Shown piece by piece: positions 26,196 through 35,226 of a stretch of 64,000 nt of DNA (positions within the stretch are counted from its first letter, which is position 1; each line of letters begins with the position of its first letter). The notes under the pieces are model-generated. The model ran no database searches. It had not been told where the DNA came from and was given only the letters and a program-made list of their open reading frames with translations. This stretch comes from Roseimaritima multifibrata (GTDB taxonomy: Bacteria; Planctomycetota; Planctomycetia; Pirellulales; Pirellulaceae): NCBI RefSeq assembly GCF_007741495.1, contig NZ_CP036262.1, forward strand, positions 186,001-250,000, read 5' to 3'. The position numbers and the translations under genes are program-made.

Positions 26196-27047
26196 TACTC
26201 TCCAAAGGATGTTCGTTGGTGTCCATTTCGAATGCCACAACGCGATTCAGAACCGATCTCGCCCAGACATGGAGTTCACCAAAATCTTCATTCTGGGAGG
26301 ATGCAATATTTTGACCGTTGGTTAAAACAAATCGCGTCCAAGGATCGCTAATGAAATATCGTGGCCGTCAAGGATAACGGAACGACAGGGCCGTGCAACT
26401 TAAAAGCACTGCGCACGGAACGGTGGTTTAGGCGTGAATCACAGAATCGACCCGAGGAGGAAAAGGTGTTCAGGATCGTTTGGGAGCCGATGGTGGCAGG
26501 GGGGCGCACCGGTCGATGCAGCTGAATCACGCTGCGACGGCTGTTGCACAGGACGGATGGACAGTGGTCTGGCAAATGCTTTTATCTGGTTGTCCGAATC
26601 CAAGGTATCTATAATTCTTCGCACACTCGGTGCAATGACCTGCTGCAATTGGCGATCTTTTCTCACTGTTTGCGATCGATGCAGTCACAGTGATTTAGAC
26701 GACCATTCAGTTGGGATCGTCGCGAGTTACGATGGTTGCGGATTGGTGGACGTGACGCTGGAAGGAAAGAACGTTCCCTGTTGGATGATCGGCAGCAGTC
26801 AAAGGTCATTCAATTCGGCAGTCCTAATTCAATCGTCCATCGATCAAGCACAAAACTGTCGGGCACCCCCTGAAAAGCTCTGTTCCCCAAGATCAAAGGT
26901 TCGATAAAGAACGATTCGCAGTGCTAATCGCAAAAACGAATTCCTCATTTTGTTTGTAGCAAAGTAAGGTGTTTTCGCTTGTTCTATCGCTGAGCCATTC
27001 TCGTCCTGGAATCTCTTGATTCCTCAATAAACAAGGAACATGTTGCA
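26196..27047. other. Intergenic region, no gene seen
   Basis: 850 bases. A 157-codon frame at 26434-26907 is open but its composition (many Cys/Trp/Arg, no pattern) does not look protein-like. An AAGGAAC site 9 bases before the next gene's ATG is the only functional signal noted. Confidence 0.45.
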
Positions 27048-28097
27048 ATGGATGAAACGAAACTAAACACGCTTGTTGGCAGTGTGCTTCACGATCTAGG
27101 GGGGGCATTCATCGTGCCGCTTGTACAGATCGGAGAACGCCTAGGTATCTACGAGAAACTGAACGAATTGGGACCGAGTACGTCGCACGAATTGGCCGAG
27201 TCGACGGGGTTGGCTGAACGCTATTTGGCCGAATGGTTGTGCGCTCAGGCCGCTTCAAACTACATCGCCTACGATGCGGAAGCCGGGAAATTTTCGATGA
27301 CCCCCGAGCAGGCTTTTGTCTTCGCGAATCGCAGTAGCCCGTTTTACCTTGCTCCAGCTTTCGGAGCCGCCGCCGCATTTCAGGACAACGAACCGCAAGT
27401 GCGAGAAGCGTTTCAAACCGGGAGCGGCGTTTCGTGGGGCGATCAGACTCACTGCTTGTCATGTGCGGTCGCAAGGTTTTTTCGGCCGGGTTACGAAAAT
27501 CACCTCATTCAAGCTTGGTTGCCATCGATCGAAGGGATGATTGCCAAACTAGAAAAGGGAATCCGAGTTGCCGACGTGGGATGCGGGCACGGAATAACGA
27601 CAACAATCATGGCGCAGGTATTTCCAAATTCCGAATTTATCGGCTTCGATTTTCATAAGAACTCGATTGAAGAAGCTCGCAAGCACGCAGCGTCTCACGA
27701 ATTAACGAACGTCAGGTTTGAAGTCGCTCTCGCTAAAGAGCTGCCTGGAAAGTACTCCCTCGTAACCGTTTTTGATTGCTTACACGACATGGGGGATCCG
27801 ATCGGCGGCATGGAGCATATTCACGCCGCATTGGAGTCCGATGGCACGTGTATGATTGTTGAGCCGATGGCTGGTGATACGGTCGCGGAAAACATGAATC
27901 CAGTTAGTCGACTTTATTATGCTGCGTCGACGATGGTCTGCGTGCCGACCTCGCTAGCGCAGGAGACCGGCGCAGCATTGGGGGCTCAAGCCGGAGAGAA
28001 GCGATTGAAGGAAATCATCCTCGAAGGTGCTGGATTCTCTCACTGCCGTCGAATTGCAGAGACGCCCTTTAACATCGTGTTGCAAGCTCAGCCGTAG
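27048..28097 (+). CDS. SAM-dependent methyltransferase with winged-helix N-terminus
   Basis: 349 residues. The N-terminal third is a dimerisation/winged-helix segment (STSHELAESTGLAERYLAEWL) as in Rv2258c-type methyltransferases. The class I core begins at about 175 with ADVGCGHGITT (the glycine-rich SAM motif I), then SEFIGFDFHKNSIEEA (acidic residue for the ribose), FDCLHDMGDPIGGM and CMIVEPMAGD. The substrate is unknown; relatives methylate small molecules. It stands alone, with array 1 of tandem repeats directly downstream. The AAGGAAC site supports the chosen ATG. Confidence 0.85.
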   Translation: MDETKLNTLVGSVLHDLGGAFIVPLVQIGERLGIYEKLNELGPSTSHELAESTGLAERYLAEWLCAQAASNYIAYDAEAGKFSMTPEQAFVFANRSSPFYLAPAFGAAAAFQDNEPQVREAFQTGSGVSWGDQTHCLSCAVARFFRPGYENHLIQAWLPSIEGMIAKLEKGIRVADVGCGHGITTTIMAQVFPNSEFIGFDFHKNSIEEARKHAASHELTNVRFEVALAKELPGKYSLVTVFDCLHDMGDPIGGMEHIHAALESDGTCMIVEPMAGDTVAENMNPVSRLYYAASTMVCVPTSLAQETGAALGAQAGEKRLKEIILEGAGFSHCRRIAETPFNIVLQAQP

Positions 28098-28148
28098 CAC
28101 CAGAGTTTTCGGTGCTGCGAGTGTCGAGCCGACGCCGAATTGATATCC

Positions 28149-28518
28149 GGCACGTAGTCGAGTCTCTCCGAGACTCGTGCTTGCTGAGCTCTCCGCCTCG
28201 GAGAGGCGGAGCTACGAGGGTTGGTCCGCCGTGAAATTGCTGCCTAAGTATCGCCATTCGGTTCGGTGCATTGGCACGTAGTCGAGTCTCTCCGAGACTC
28301 GTGCTTGCTGAGGTTTCCGCCTCGGAGAGGCGGAGCTACGAGGGTTGGTCCGCCGTGAAATTGCTGCCTAAGTATCGCCATTCGGTTCGGTGCATTGGCA
28401 CGTAGTCGAGTCTCTCCGAGACTCGTGCTTGCTGAGCTCTCCGCCTCGGAGAGGCGGAGCTACGAGAGAGGCAGAGCTACGAGAGAGGCAGAGCTACGAG
28501 AGAGGCAGAGCTACGAGG
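28149..28518 (-). repeat. Tandem array 1: three 70-bp cores, two 54-bp spacers
   Basis: Cores begin at 28149, 28273 and 28397 (period 124). Each core holds two hairpins (GAGTCTCTCCGAGACTC and CCGCCTCGGAGAGGCGG). Two identical 54-bp spacers separate them. The third core runs into a 17-bp minisatellite (AGAGAGGCAGAGCTACG) repeated about three times, to 28518. The core is the reverse complement of that in the large array at 56.9 kb. Confidence 0.9.
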
Positions 28519-28529
28519 GGCGTGAAAAG

Positions 28530-28879
28530 AATAAGTGAAGAAAGTCTGGCTCCCCTCGCCCTCAAAACAAGCTCGCCTAATACCGGTTTGGTACTGGATC
28601 AACGGTTCGCCAGCTAATTCAATTAAGTACGATTCAAAGGCTTGTTTTGGGGGAGAGGGGCCGACAGCGTTGGGCAAGGAGTGGCATAACCGCTTGAAAT
28701 CCGAGGCGTTCGCAGCGTCTTCGCCGCAAAATCGCCGCCTGGAAATCTCCCCCTCTCCCCCAAGCAAGCTCCACTAAATCAAACAAAGAGGCAGAGATCA
28801 CGCAACGAACTAGCAGAGATTTCTTCCGCACCAAAGAGCTCGCTTAGGGGCGAGGGGAGCCAGACTTTCTTCACTTATT
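28530..28879. mobile_element. 350-bp MITE-like element with 32-bp perfect terminal repeats
   Basis: Arms 28530-28561 and 28848-28879 are perfect inverted repeats of 32 bases (AATAAGTGAAGAAAGTCTGG, continuing CTCCCCTCGCCC). Inside, nested inverted segments occur (GCTTGTTTTGGGGGAGAGGG near 28640 against CCCTCTCCCCCAAGCAAGC near 28750). No coding capacity. A partial relative of one end lies at about 33765-33805 (GCTTGTTTGGAGGCCGAGGG). No clear target duplication seen. Confidence 0.65.
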
Positions 28880-28967
28880 TGTCGCACGTCCCCCCGAGGC
28901 TCGTGCGATTTATTAGTTGGCGGTTTCCTAGCGGATTGCTGTGGTGTATCAAGAGACCGAAATCTCA

Positions 28968-29132
28968 ACTGGCAGCTACCCCCATTTGCAATCGAGCCTG
29001 GCGGAGAAGGATGAACTGGGACGCAGCAATAGGGTAGCTGCCAGTGGTTGTACCGACCGGGACAAGCCCAACGGAAACAAACAGCTGCCGAAATCTTAAC
29101 CCGCTGCGGCAGCGACCTAGGATCCTTCGCCG
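28968..29132 (+). repeat. Dispersed intergenic element, copy B (short)
   Basis: Shares with copies A and C the paired CTGGCAGCTACCCCCAT / GGGTAGCTGCCAG segments, CTGGCGGAGAAGGATGAACT, ACCGGGACAAGCCC and an AACCCGCTGCG end, but is more diverged. Confidence 0.7.
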
Positions 29133-29334
29133 CACGACAGCAGCCGTCATCAATACTTTTCATGTCCTCCGCGAAAGAACGCTCCCTTCAAGCAACTTTC
29201 GCAAAGCGAAAGGCTACAATCTTTCGCCGCTTCCGATTAAAACGGCAGCCTACGGGCCCCGTCGATCTATTTAAAACGGTTTGGATTCGACGCGGGGCGG
29301 AGCCTAGTTGTCCTCTTTTGTTATAATTAGATGC

Positions 29335-30519
29335 ATGGAAGAGACCTATCGAATTGATCCCAGCCTGCCCGATGACGAGCTGTGCGAACAAATTAAGGCC
29401 GCCTGTGCGCGAATGGAACAGACCTATGAGGACGGCTTCTATTCTAAGTTGACCGTGTACCGTCATTGGTCCAAGCATAACCCGGAACTGTCGGGTAAGA
29501 TCGCTAGGCCGCGCGCCTACCGGTGGTACTTGCGCCGCGAGCTGTTGAAACTGGCTCGTCGAGGTGCCGAGATCACTGTCACGCGGTCGAGGCCACGCGT
29601 CGATCTCCGTTCGCCTCGTTTGTTGGAATTGGTCGATGAGACCGATTTCGATTTGACTCGGAAAAAGGTGTTTCTGTTCGGGCCGGAACGCTCGGATCTT
29701 TCCATTGAGCGACTGGAGCACTACACGGGAACACGGGCCGAAGATTTTCAGCGATATGTGCTGTTGACGAATTACAACATGCATATCGAAGCCTTCATGA
29801 ACCAATTCCCGGATTGTGAGAAACCGAACCGCGACAATGTGCAAATGCCGGCACTGCATCACAAGCAGAACGACAACCTGGGCATCAGCATCGTGAACAT
29901 CGGCGTCGGTCCCTCCAATGCCAAAAACCTGACGGATCATTTGGCGGTTCTTCGTCCCGATGCGATGTTGATGGTGGGGCACTGTGCGGGCGTTCGAAAT
30001 CACCAAGAGATTGGCGATTTTGTCTTGGCGTCTGGATACATGCGCGGCGATCACTTGCTTGACGAATCGTTGCCCCCCTCCGTCCCGATTACGCCAAGCT
30101 TTTTGCTCAACCGAGCACTCGCCAGTGCGCTTGACGAAGCGGATTTGCCGTATCGGATCGGAGCGGTTTTCACGACGGCCGATCGCAACTGGGAACTGTC
30201 GCTGCAAAGAACGCTCGAGCATCTTCGTGTCAGTCGCAGCATCGCCGTTGACATGGAATCCGCGACCGTTGCGGCCAACGGCTTTCGCTACCGGATCCCC
30301 AATGCCACCCTGTTGTGCGTTTCCGACAAACCGCTGCACGGACAACCAAAGTTACCGACTTCGGCAAAAGCGTTTTATGCGGAAACTAAGAACCAGCATC
30401 TTGCCGTCGCCACCAATGCGATCCAAAGAATCAAACAAGAATACCCCGACGGCTTGCCCAATAGCGACATTCGAGCCCCCGAAGAATCCCTCCTAGAAGG
30501 TCCTGATGGGAGTTGTTAA
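29335..30519 (+). CDS. amn: AMP nucleosidase
   Basis: 394 residues from the ATG at 29335 (MEETYRIDPSLPDDEL). The family hydrolyses AMP to adenine and ribose 5-phosphate in the cytoplasm, lowering AMP. The N-terminal half has the Amn-specific domain (YSKLTVYRHWSKHNP; RAYRWYLRREL). The C-terminal half is the nucleoside-phosphorylase fold: NIGVGPSNAKNLTDHLAVLRP, MVGHCAGVR, and VDMESATVAANGFRY, in which the Glu of the ME pair binds the ribose, followed by CVSDKPLHGQPK with the catalytic Asp. A TATAAT hexamer lies at 29322-29327, only 7 bases before the ATG, so the message may be leaderless; no ribosome site is visible. Length is somewhat below the roughly 480 residues of the enterobacterial enzyme. 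Confidence 0.85.
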   Translation: MEETYRIDPSLPDDELCEQIKAACARMEQTYEDGFYSKLTVYRHWSKHNPELSGKIARPRAYRWYLRRELLKLARRGAEITVTRSRPRVDLRSPRLLELVDETDFDLTRKKVFLFGPERSDLSIERLEHYTGTRAEDFQRYVLLTNYNMHIEAFMNQFPDCEKPNRDNVQMPALHHKQNDNLGISIVNIGVGPSNAKNLTDHLAVLRPDAMLMVGHCAGVRNHQEIGDFVLASGYMRGDHLLDESLPPSVPITPSFLLNRALASALDEADLPYRIGAVFTTADRNWELSLQRTLEHLRVSRSIAVDMESATVAANGFRYRIPNATLLCVSDKPLHGQPKLPTSAKAFYAETKNQHLAVATNAIQRIKQEYPDGLPNSDIRAPEESLLEGPDGSC

Positions 30520-30604
30520 CCATCTGTCAGGTCAGGGGATTTGCGATTAGAGAGGTAGGCTTTTGGCTCTCCCCTTTTCTCTCATACTAACCGGACTGAA
30601 TAGT

Positions 30605-30742
30605 GTCACCTTTCGCTCGGGACGTGCGAAAGAACGTCTTTTGGGAGCTACTTTCGCGGAGCGAAAGGCGACAATAAAAAATTCACAGTCTCTCCGCGAA
30701 AGAAGGCACTAAAAGATTTATGCCCAGCGGGCGACAGATACT
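30605..30742. repeat. Dispersed GCGAAAG-type palindromic repeat
   Basis: TTTCGCTCGGGACGTGCGAAAGAACGTC followed by ACTTTCGCGGAGCGAAAGGCGACAAT, then an arm of the GCCCAGCGGGCGACAG motif. Similar pieces occur near 21960, 22450, 29170, 33880, 34230, 44985, 56795 and 58885, always in gaps between genes. Confidence 0.65.
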
Positions 30743-30796
30743 TCGAATCTATTGGTACCCCTTTTCTCCATCATGGGTTTTCCAACCAGTCGCCGT

Positions 30797-32719
30797 TTAC
30801 CAGTCTCGCGTTTCCATCGTGCCGATAAGCAGACCTTGCAACTTGGAGTCCTCGATTGTTTGGGAAATGAACCTCACCGCTCCGTCGCGAAAACCGACGT
30901 TTGTTCCGCCCGGATGAGGGCTCCCTATTCCATCGTTGTTCTGATTTATTCCTTCGAGGGCGACCGATTGTGGTAGTTCCGATGTTGGGTCCATCCAACA
31001 CACCGATTGCTCGCGCTCGACAACCAGGATCAGATGCATGCCAAAGTCGTCGAGAGATTTTCCTACACCCTGTTGAAAGGCCGTGTTCTCACCTACGACG
31101 ACCGAGTAGTTGGTCTGCCCGGGTTGGAGTTCCGCACTGGGGCACTGATACCTGAAGACGTTCAGGTCGTGGAATTGTCTGTTGTGTTCGCTGTCCCATG
31201 GTTCGTCGATCCGAAGTTTTCCCCACAGTTCCTGCTCGCCGAGATACGGTAGCAGCAGCACACGCCAACTGTGCAGTGGTTTGCCAGTCGCGTCGACGCT
31301 GTATGCCGGTGGAAGCGTGCCGTGCTCGCGTTCGTACAGCAGCATGCCCAGCGTAATCCGTTGGACGTTTTCCACACAGTCGATACGGTCATTGGCTTCG
31401 ATGCTCGTCTGAAGTGCCGGCACATAAAGTATAGAGAACAGTTCGGCGACTTCCCGCGAACGCGCGCCGATGAAGAGATTGCTCAGCAACTTGTTGTTCC
31501 GTGGATCTAAGATGGGCCCGTTGATGTGTCCCGTTTCCAAGTCGTCAAATTGCTGATTAACCCGCTGCATGACGATATTCCAGTCGACAGAAAGATTTGC
31601 GATCCCGGTGTTAGGGATGGAGCCGTTGTTTTCCCATTGCGAGAATAGCTCCGCGAGCGATTTGTCGCCGTAAGCCATCGCCTGAAGGAAATCAAGCGAT
31701 TGGTAGCGTTCAGCCAACAGCGTCCGGGACATGGGGATGCGAGGCGGAATAGCGTCTAGTTCATCAATTAGACGCCGTATTTGCTCTTTCGAAGGTTGCC
31801 TTTCTAGGAGGGAAGCAACACCGACCGTGGGAGCGATACCCTCGACCGCAATTCCGACCAGACGGTCCATTATTGTCCCTTGGTAGGTCGTGTGGCGTCC
31901 GAGGCGAACGCACGTAATCACGTCGTCGATCGCGCCGTCGATTTCGCCTGTTCCCAACCGATAGTTGGCTCGCGCAACGAGCATCCGGGCAAAGGAACGC
32001 GTCTTTTGAACTTCATTCAGCGAGGTCGTGTTTACAAGGGTTCCGTTTTCATCGATCCGTACGATCGGAAAACGGTACGCAGGATGTCGAACCGCTTCTG
32101 TCAACAGGTCCAGGATGGGGCCGATTTCTTCAAGCCACGGCTCCATCATCGGCAAGTCGTCGAGTGTCCAGGGTTCGTTTAGTTTCGCATCGAATTCAAC
32201 TGCCTGAGTCTCTTCAAGCCCTTCATCGCTACAGTACTTTTTTAGGAAATCGTACGATTCGATATAGCTCATGCTGGGCGCGATTTCTGGATCGAGTCCG
32301 AGCTTCTCGTAGAATTGGCTGGCAGTGGACCGTTTCTGCCCGTCCTGCGTGACATCGCCTAACGCGCGGACAATAAGCCGATAACCATTGTTCTCGGTTT
32401 TTATCTCGGGCCCATAAAACTCGTCCTCAAACGCTGCGAAGTAATCGACTCGCGTACCTTCGCGGGTTAGCGGTTCGGTGATATATGTCGTCGCCCTCGA
32501 TATCTTTAGCGGTGGCTTGCGAAAGAAGTTCCAGTAGACGAACACAGTGAGCAAGAGAAGCAGGATGCCGCCGTATTTTGCTGATCGAGCTAGGCATCCG
32601 AATGGTTTTCTATGCAGTATCGCCATTGCTTCGTTGACGTCTTTGATCGCGTCATCGGGATCGATCGACGTTGATTGGTCGTCCGGCAACGGCGGAGAGC
32701 TTGATCTATTTTCGGCCAT
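30797..32719 (-). CDS. Membrane-anchored protein with C-terminal DUF1559 domain
   Basis: About 640 residues from the ATG at 32719 (AGGAG 7 bases upstream). A single membrane helix (YGGILLLLLTVFVYW, about 55-70) follows a cytoplasmic N-terminus; the long middle is helical and not recognised. The last 190 residues are a DUF1559-type domain: RITLGMLLYEREHGTLPPAY, LHSWRVLLLPYLGEQELW and the ending IGSPHPGGTNVGFRDGAVRF, the H-x9-DG motif of planctomycete pseudopilin-like proteins. The first 13 bases overlap the end of the preceding gene, so translation is coupled. It forms an operon with a sigma factor and a small membrane protein. Confidence 0.8.
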   Translation of the reverse strand: MAENRSSSPPLPDDQSTSIDPDDAIKDVNEAMAILHRKPFGCLARSAKYGGILLLLLTVFVYWNFFRKPPLKISRATTYITEPLTREGTRVDYFAAFEDEFYGPEIKTENNGYRLIVRALGDVTQDGQKRSTASQFYEKLGLDPEIAPSMSYIESYDFLKKYCSDEGLEETQAVEFDAKLNEPWTLDDLPMMEPWLEEIGPILDLLTEAVRHPAYRFPIVRIDENGTLVNTTSLNEVQKTRSFARMLVARANYRLGTGEIDGAIDDVITCVRLGRHTTYQGTIMDRLVGIAVEGIAPTVGVASLLERQPSKEQIRRLIDELDAIPPRIPMSRTLLAERYQSLDFLQAMAYGDKSLAELFSQWENNGSIPNTGIANLSVDWNIVMQRVNQQFDDLETGHINGPILDPRNNKLLSNLFIGARSREVAELFSILYVPALQTSIEANDRIDCVENVQRITLGMLLYEREHGTLPPAYSVDATGKPLHSWRVLLLPYLGEQELWGKLRIDEPWDSEHNRQFHDLNVFRYQCPSAELQPGQTNYSVVVGENTAFQQGVGKSLDDFGMHLILVVEREQSVCWMDPTSELPQSVALEGINQNNDGIGSPHPGGTNVGFRDGAVRFISQTIEDSKLQGLLIGTMETRDW

Positions 32720-33158
32720 AGTGGAGCTCCTGTTTGAGTTCATCGAACAACGCTCGCTCCTGTGGTGTTAGCGACGTCTCGTTCACCAATAACATCCGAT
32801 CAAAGGGCGAAGCCGTCAGGTGATGCGACTGCGTTGGAGGAGATGATTCTGTGTAGATGTGGTTGAGAGAAAGGAAAACGCCCAATCCGCCCAGCAGTGC
32901 GCCGAACAATAGCCCCAGTAGCAGGCCGCTCGCGGCCGCATTGAACTGGGCAATTCGGATGTAGTGGGTCAGCGGGACCCTAACCGTCGCGGTCAGGCTC
33001 TCACAGGCCGTACTCTCGCCCAACAGTTCCGACCTCGCTCGGCTTTTGACTTCGTCGGAGAATCTCGCCTCACGACGTGGCCGCAGTTGAGCCAGCGTGG
33101 CTTCGATGGCGGAGATCTCTGGACGGTTTTTCGAGAGGTCTTTGTTTTCACGGTTCAT
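32706..33158 (-). CDS. Small membrane protein, candidate anti-sigma factor
   Basis: About 150 residues; start at the ATG at 33158 with GGAGGAG 6 bases upstream. A charged cytoplasmic part of about 75 residues (ISAIEATLAQLRPRREARFSDEV) precedes one Gly/Leu-rich membrane helix (SGLLLGLLFGALLGGLGVFLS) and a 50-residue external tail (LTPQERALFDELKQEL). It is encoded 16 bases after a sigma factor, the standard place for an anti-sigma factor; the HxxxCxxC zinc motif of ZAS-type anti-sigma domains is absent, so this is inference from context. Confidence 0.6.
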   Translation of the reverse strand: MNRENKDLSKNRPEISAIEATLAQLRPRREARFSDEVKSRARSELLGESTACESLTATVRVPLTHYIRIAQFNAAASGLLLGLLFGALLGGLGVFLSLNHIYTESSPPTQSHHLTASPFDRMLLVNETSLTPQERALFDELKQELHYGRK

Positions 33159-33174
33159 GGCTTGCTCCTCCAAT

Positions 33175-33663
33175 TCAAGATAGACTCTTGCGAAGCGTTT
33201 CGAGTCCTGAAACGTATCGGCGATGGACCGTTGACCGCGACGATTTCGTCAACCTGGCAATCTCCTCGAATGAGAGCTCGCCCCAAATTCTCGCGACGAC
33301 GGTCTCACGCTGTTCAATCGGTAGTATTTTTAATTGTTCGGCCGCACGGCTCGCGTCAAGTCGTGTATCGACCGACGGTTCAAACCACATGGGCCGGTCC
33401 GTAGCGACGGACTCCTCCCGGGCACGAGAATGCTGACCTTTGTGGTGCATCGTGATCAGTTCATTACGAATCACGCTGTACAGCCACGCAACGACATTCT
33501 CGGGTGAATCGTTTGCCTTAACGCGACGGACTAATCGAAGAAAGGCCTCCTGAACGACATCTTCCGCCGAAACCTTGGACCACTGTCTTGCGAACAGCAG
33601 CAGCGCATCGGCGTGTGCATCCACGATTTCGGCAACGTTTTCATAGGAGCACCGCACATTCAC
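33175..33663 (-). CDS. ECF sigma factor
   Basis: About 162 residues from a GTG at 33663 (or 33657, which has GAGG 5 bases upstream). The open frame reaches 33843 but that part runs through repeat-derived sequence. Region 2: HADALLLFARQW, SAEDVVQEAFLRLVRRV and NVVAWLYSVIRNELI. Region 4: LPIEQRETVVARIWGELSFE and the HTH LTKSSRSTVHRRYVSGLE. Followed closely by the membrane protein and DUF1559 genes, which it may control together with other targets. Confidence 0.85.
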   Translation of the reverse strand: MNVRCSYENVAEIVDAHADALLLFARQWSKVSAEDVVQEAFLRLVRRVKANDSPENVVAWLYSVIRNELITMHHKGQHSRAREESVATDRPMWFEPSVDTRLDASRAAEQLKILPIEQRETVVARIWGELSFEEIARLTKSSRSTVHRRYVSGLETLRKSLS

Positions 33664-34452
33664 CTCGTCACTGATTCGCCTGACACCTTGATGATAGACC
33701 GCGCCGCGACGAAGACTTCCCACTAAAAAAGCGAAAGGATTAAAAATAATTGCGGAATGGAGAACTACGAGCTTGTTTGGAGGCCGAGGGGAGCCCGGTT
33801 TTCTTTGCATGTCTCTAGAGACGAGGGTTCCGTAAGCATCCAACCCAGCAAGGCAATCAACCGGGCTAAACAGTGTCGCCTTTCGCTCCGCGAAAGAACG
33901 CCTGCAAGCGAAACTTTCGCGGAGAAACTATGAGGGGGGCTTGGAAGAGAAAAAAGGTTCGGCACACTCGTTGGGAGTTTGAATAGCTTTACAACTTCCA
34001 CAACGAGGTACCGAACCCATGTCTAATGTTATCATGATTGGCTGCGATTTACACGGCCGTAACATGTTGCTCCGCTATGCTGTGGGCAATGGCGAAGCGC
34101 AGCAACTTTCCTACGACAACGACTCTAGCGGGCGGCGACGAATGGTTAATCGCCTCAAGAGTCTGGCCCAGAAACCAATCTGCAAGATTCGCCTTTTGCT
34201 TCTCACGCCTGCCTTAAAATTCACGCCCCGATCGGAAGGCTACAACTGTTTTTTGCTTTCGATTAAGTCGACTGGCTGTTAAATCAGGAGTTTCCGATTA
34301 GTGTTCAAATTGCAGGCGATCATCTGAACGGGGGCATGAGCCGATTAGGTTGATTCGGCCGGCGCACAGGGCAAGTATTGACTTCATCGACTGAGGGGAT
34401 TTCATCTGGCAGGCTGGCTTTGTCCGGTTACTGATTCTCCCAGGTTCTGTTG
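33664..34452. other. Intergenic region with repeats and an IS110 remnant
   Basis: Holds a fragment related to the 350-bp element (about 33765-33805), a GCGAAAG-type repeat (33877-33925), the IS110 transposase start (34019-34177) and another repeat tail (34186-34265). The remaining bases to 34452 show nothing recognisable. Confidence 0.6.
34019..34177 (+). pseudogene. IS110-family transposase remnant
   Basis: N-terminus MSNVIMIGCDLHGRNMLLRY with the IGCDLH motif (first catalytic Asp of the DEDD RuvC-like fold), then SGRRRMVNRLKSLAQ. Similarity stops after about 53 residues, where a dispersed repeat begins, and most of the transposase is missing. About 60 bases upstream (from 33960) look like the original leader. 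Confidence 0.7.
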
Positions 34453-35226
34453 TTATGGGGTTTCAGACGGCTCTATCGTCCCCTCGTTTGTCACGCGGAA
34501 GGTTGCATCGGAACGGACTGTTTTCGATTCGTCACTTCTGGCCAGCGAAACCTTTGTCGGCAAGCATCTTGTCATGGTCACGGTCATCTGTGGCTGCAAT
34601 TCAACCTCGTCTCTCTGGTCGTTTGCTTCGAAGCGGATCGTTTCGGTTTTTTGGGAGTCATTGGTTAGCTTCAGCTGAAACGCCGCCGACTGTGGACGTC
34701 CAAATAATTGCACCGCATAGTAGGTGACACCATCCGTTGTCGCGACTGCTGCGCCCGTTTGGGTGATATAGTCGGCGAGCATGTTTTCTCGATGTGGAGG
34801 GGAATCGATCCAACCTTGAACAAATACTTCGATCAGGCTGGCAGCAGTAACGTCGCCGGTGTTCGTGCGATAAGCGATGTTCTCACGGACGATGCAGTAG
34901 TCGTAACCTGCCTTTTCCGCACGTTGTGCAGGTGTCATGCCGTTTGCTCGGTGCCCGTACTTGTCGGTTCGTGCCATGAACTCTGCAAACTTCTTAGCAG
35001 CTTGCATCAAGGGTTCATTTCGCTGCACCGCTTCTAATTGATTCGATTTGCGAAATTCATTGGTTTGATCAACGATGGCTCGCTGAACGGCCGTAATTAT
35101 CTCCGTCGATTTCGCGCTTCCAGTTGCCGTCGAAGCTGGACGCGCATCTTGTCCGCTGGCGATCCCCATGGTTATGATCGACATCAATGAATAGAGTGAA
35201 ATATGCGATATAAGATGGTTCATCAT
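34453..35226 (-). CDS. Secreted CAP-domain (SCP-like) protein
   Basis: 257 residues with a signal peptide (LYSLMSIITMGIASGQ). A CAP/SCP domain spans about 45-180: VDQTNEFRKSNQLEAVQRNEPLMQAAKKFA, HRANGMTPAQRAEKAGY, VRENIAY and FVQGWIDSPPHRENMLA, i.e. the ordered His, Glu and His of the CAP cavity. A beta-rich tail follows (KLTNDSQKTETIRFEAND). Bacterial CAP proteins act in the envelope or medium, with functions mostly unsettled. Single gene. Confidence 0.85.
   Translation of the reverse strand: MMNHLISHISLYSLMSIITMGIASGQDARPASTATGSAKSTEIITAVQRAIVDQTNEFRKSNQLEAVQRNEPLMQAAKKFAEFMARTDKYGHRANGMTPAQRAEKAGYDYCIVRENIAYRTNTGDVTAASLIEVFVQGWIDSPPHRENMLADYITQTGAAVATTDGVTYYAVQLFGRPQSAAFQLKLTNDSQKTETIRFEANDQRDEVELQPQMTVTMTRCLPTKVSLARSDESKTVRSDATFRVTNEGTIEPSETP

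Larger units (their letters stand above)
28098..29334. other. Repeat-filled intergenic region
   Basis: 1.2 kb with no gene. In order: tandem array 1 (28149-28518), a 350-bp inverted-repeat element (28530-28879), dispersed element copy B (28968-29132), and a GCGAAAG-type repeat (about 29167-29235). Confidence 0.8.

Noticed and set aside
26434-26907. 157-residue plus-strand ORF
   Set aside because: Composition rich in Cys, Trp and Arg without any pattern, no ribosome site; judged chance.
33664-33843. N-terminal extension of the ECF sigma factor
   Set aside because: The extension runs through repeat-derived sequence (related to the 350-bp element) and sigma region 2 begins only after the downstream GTG codons.
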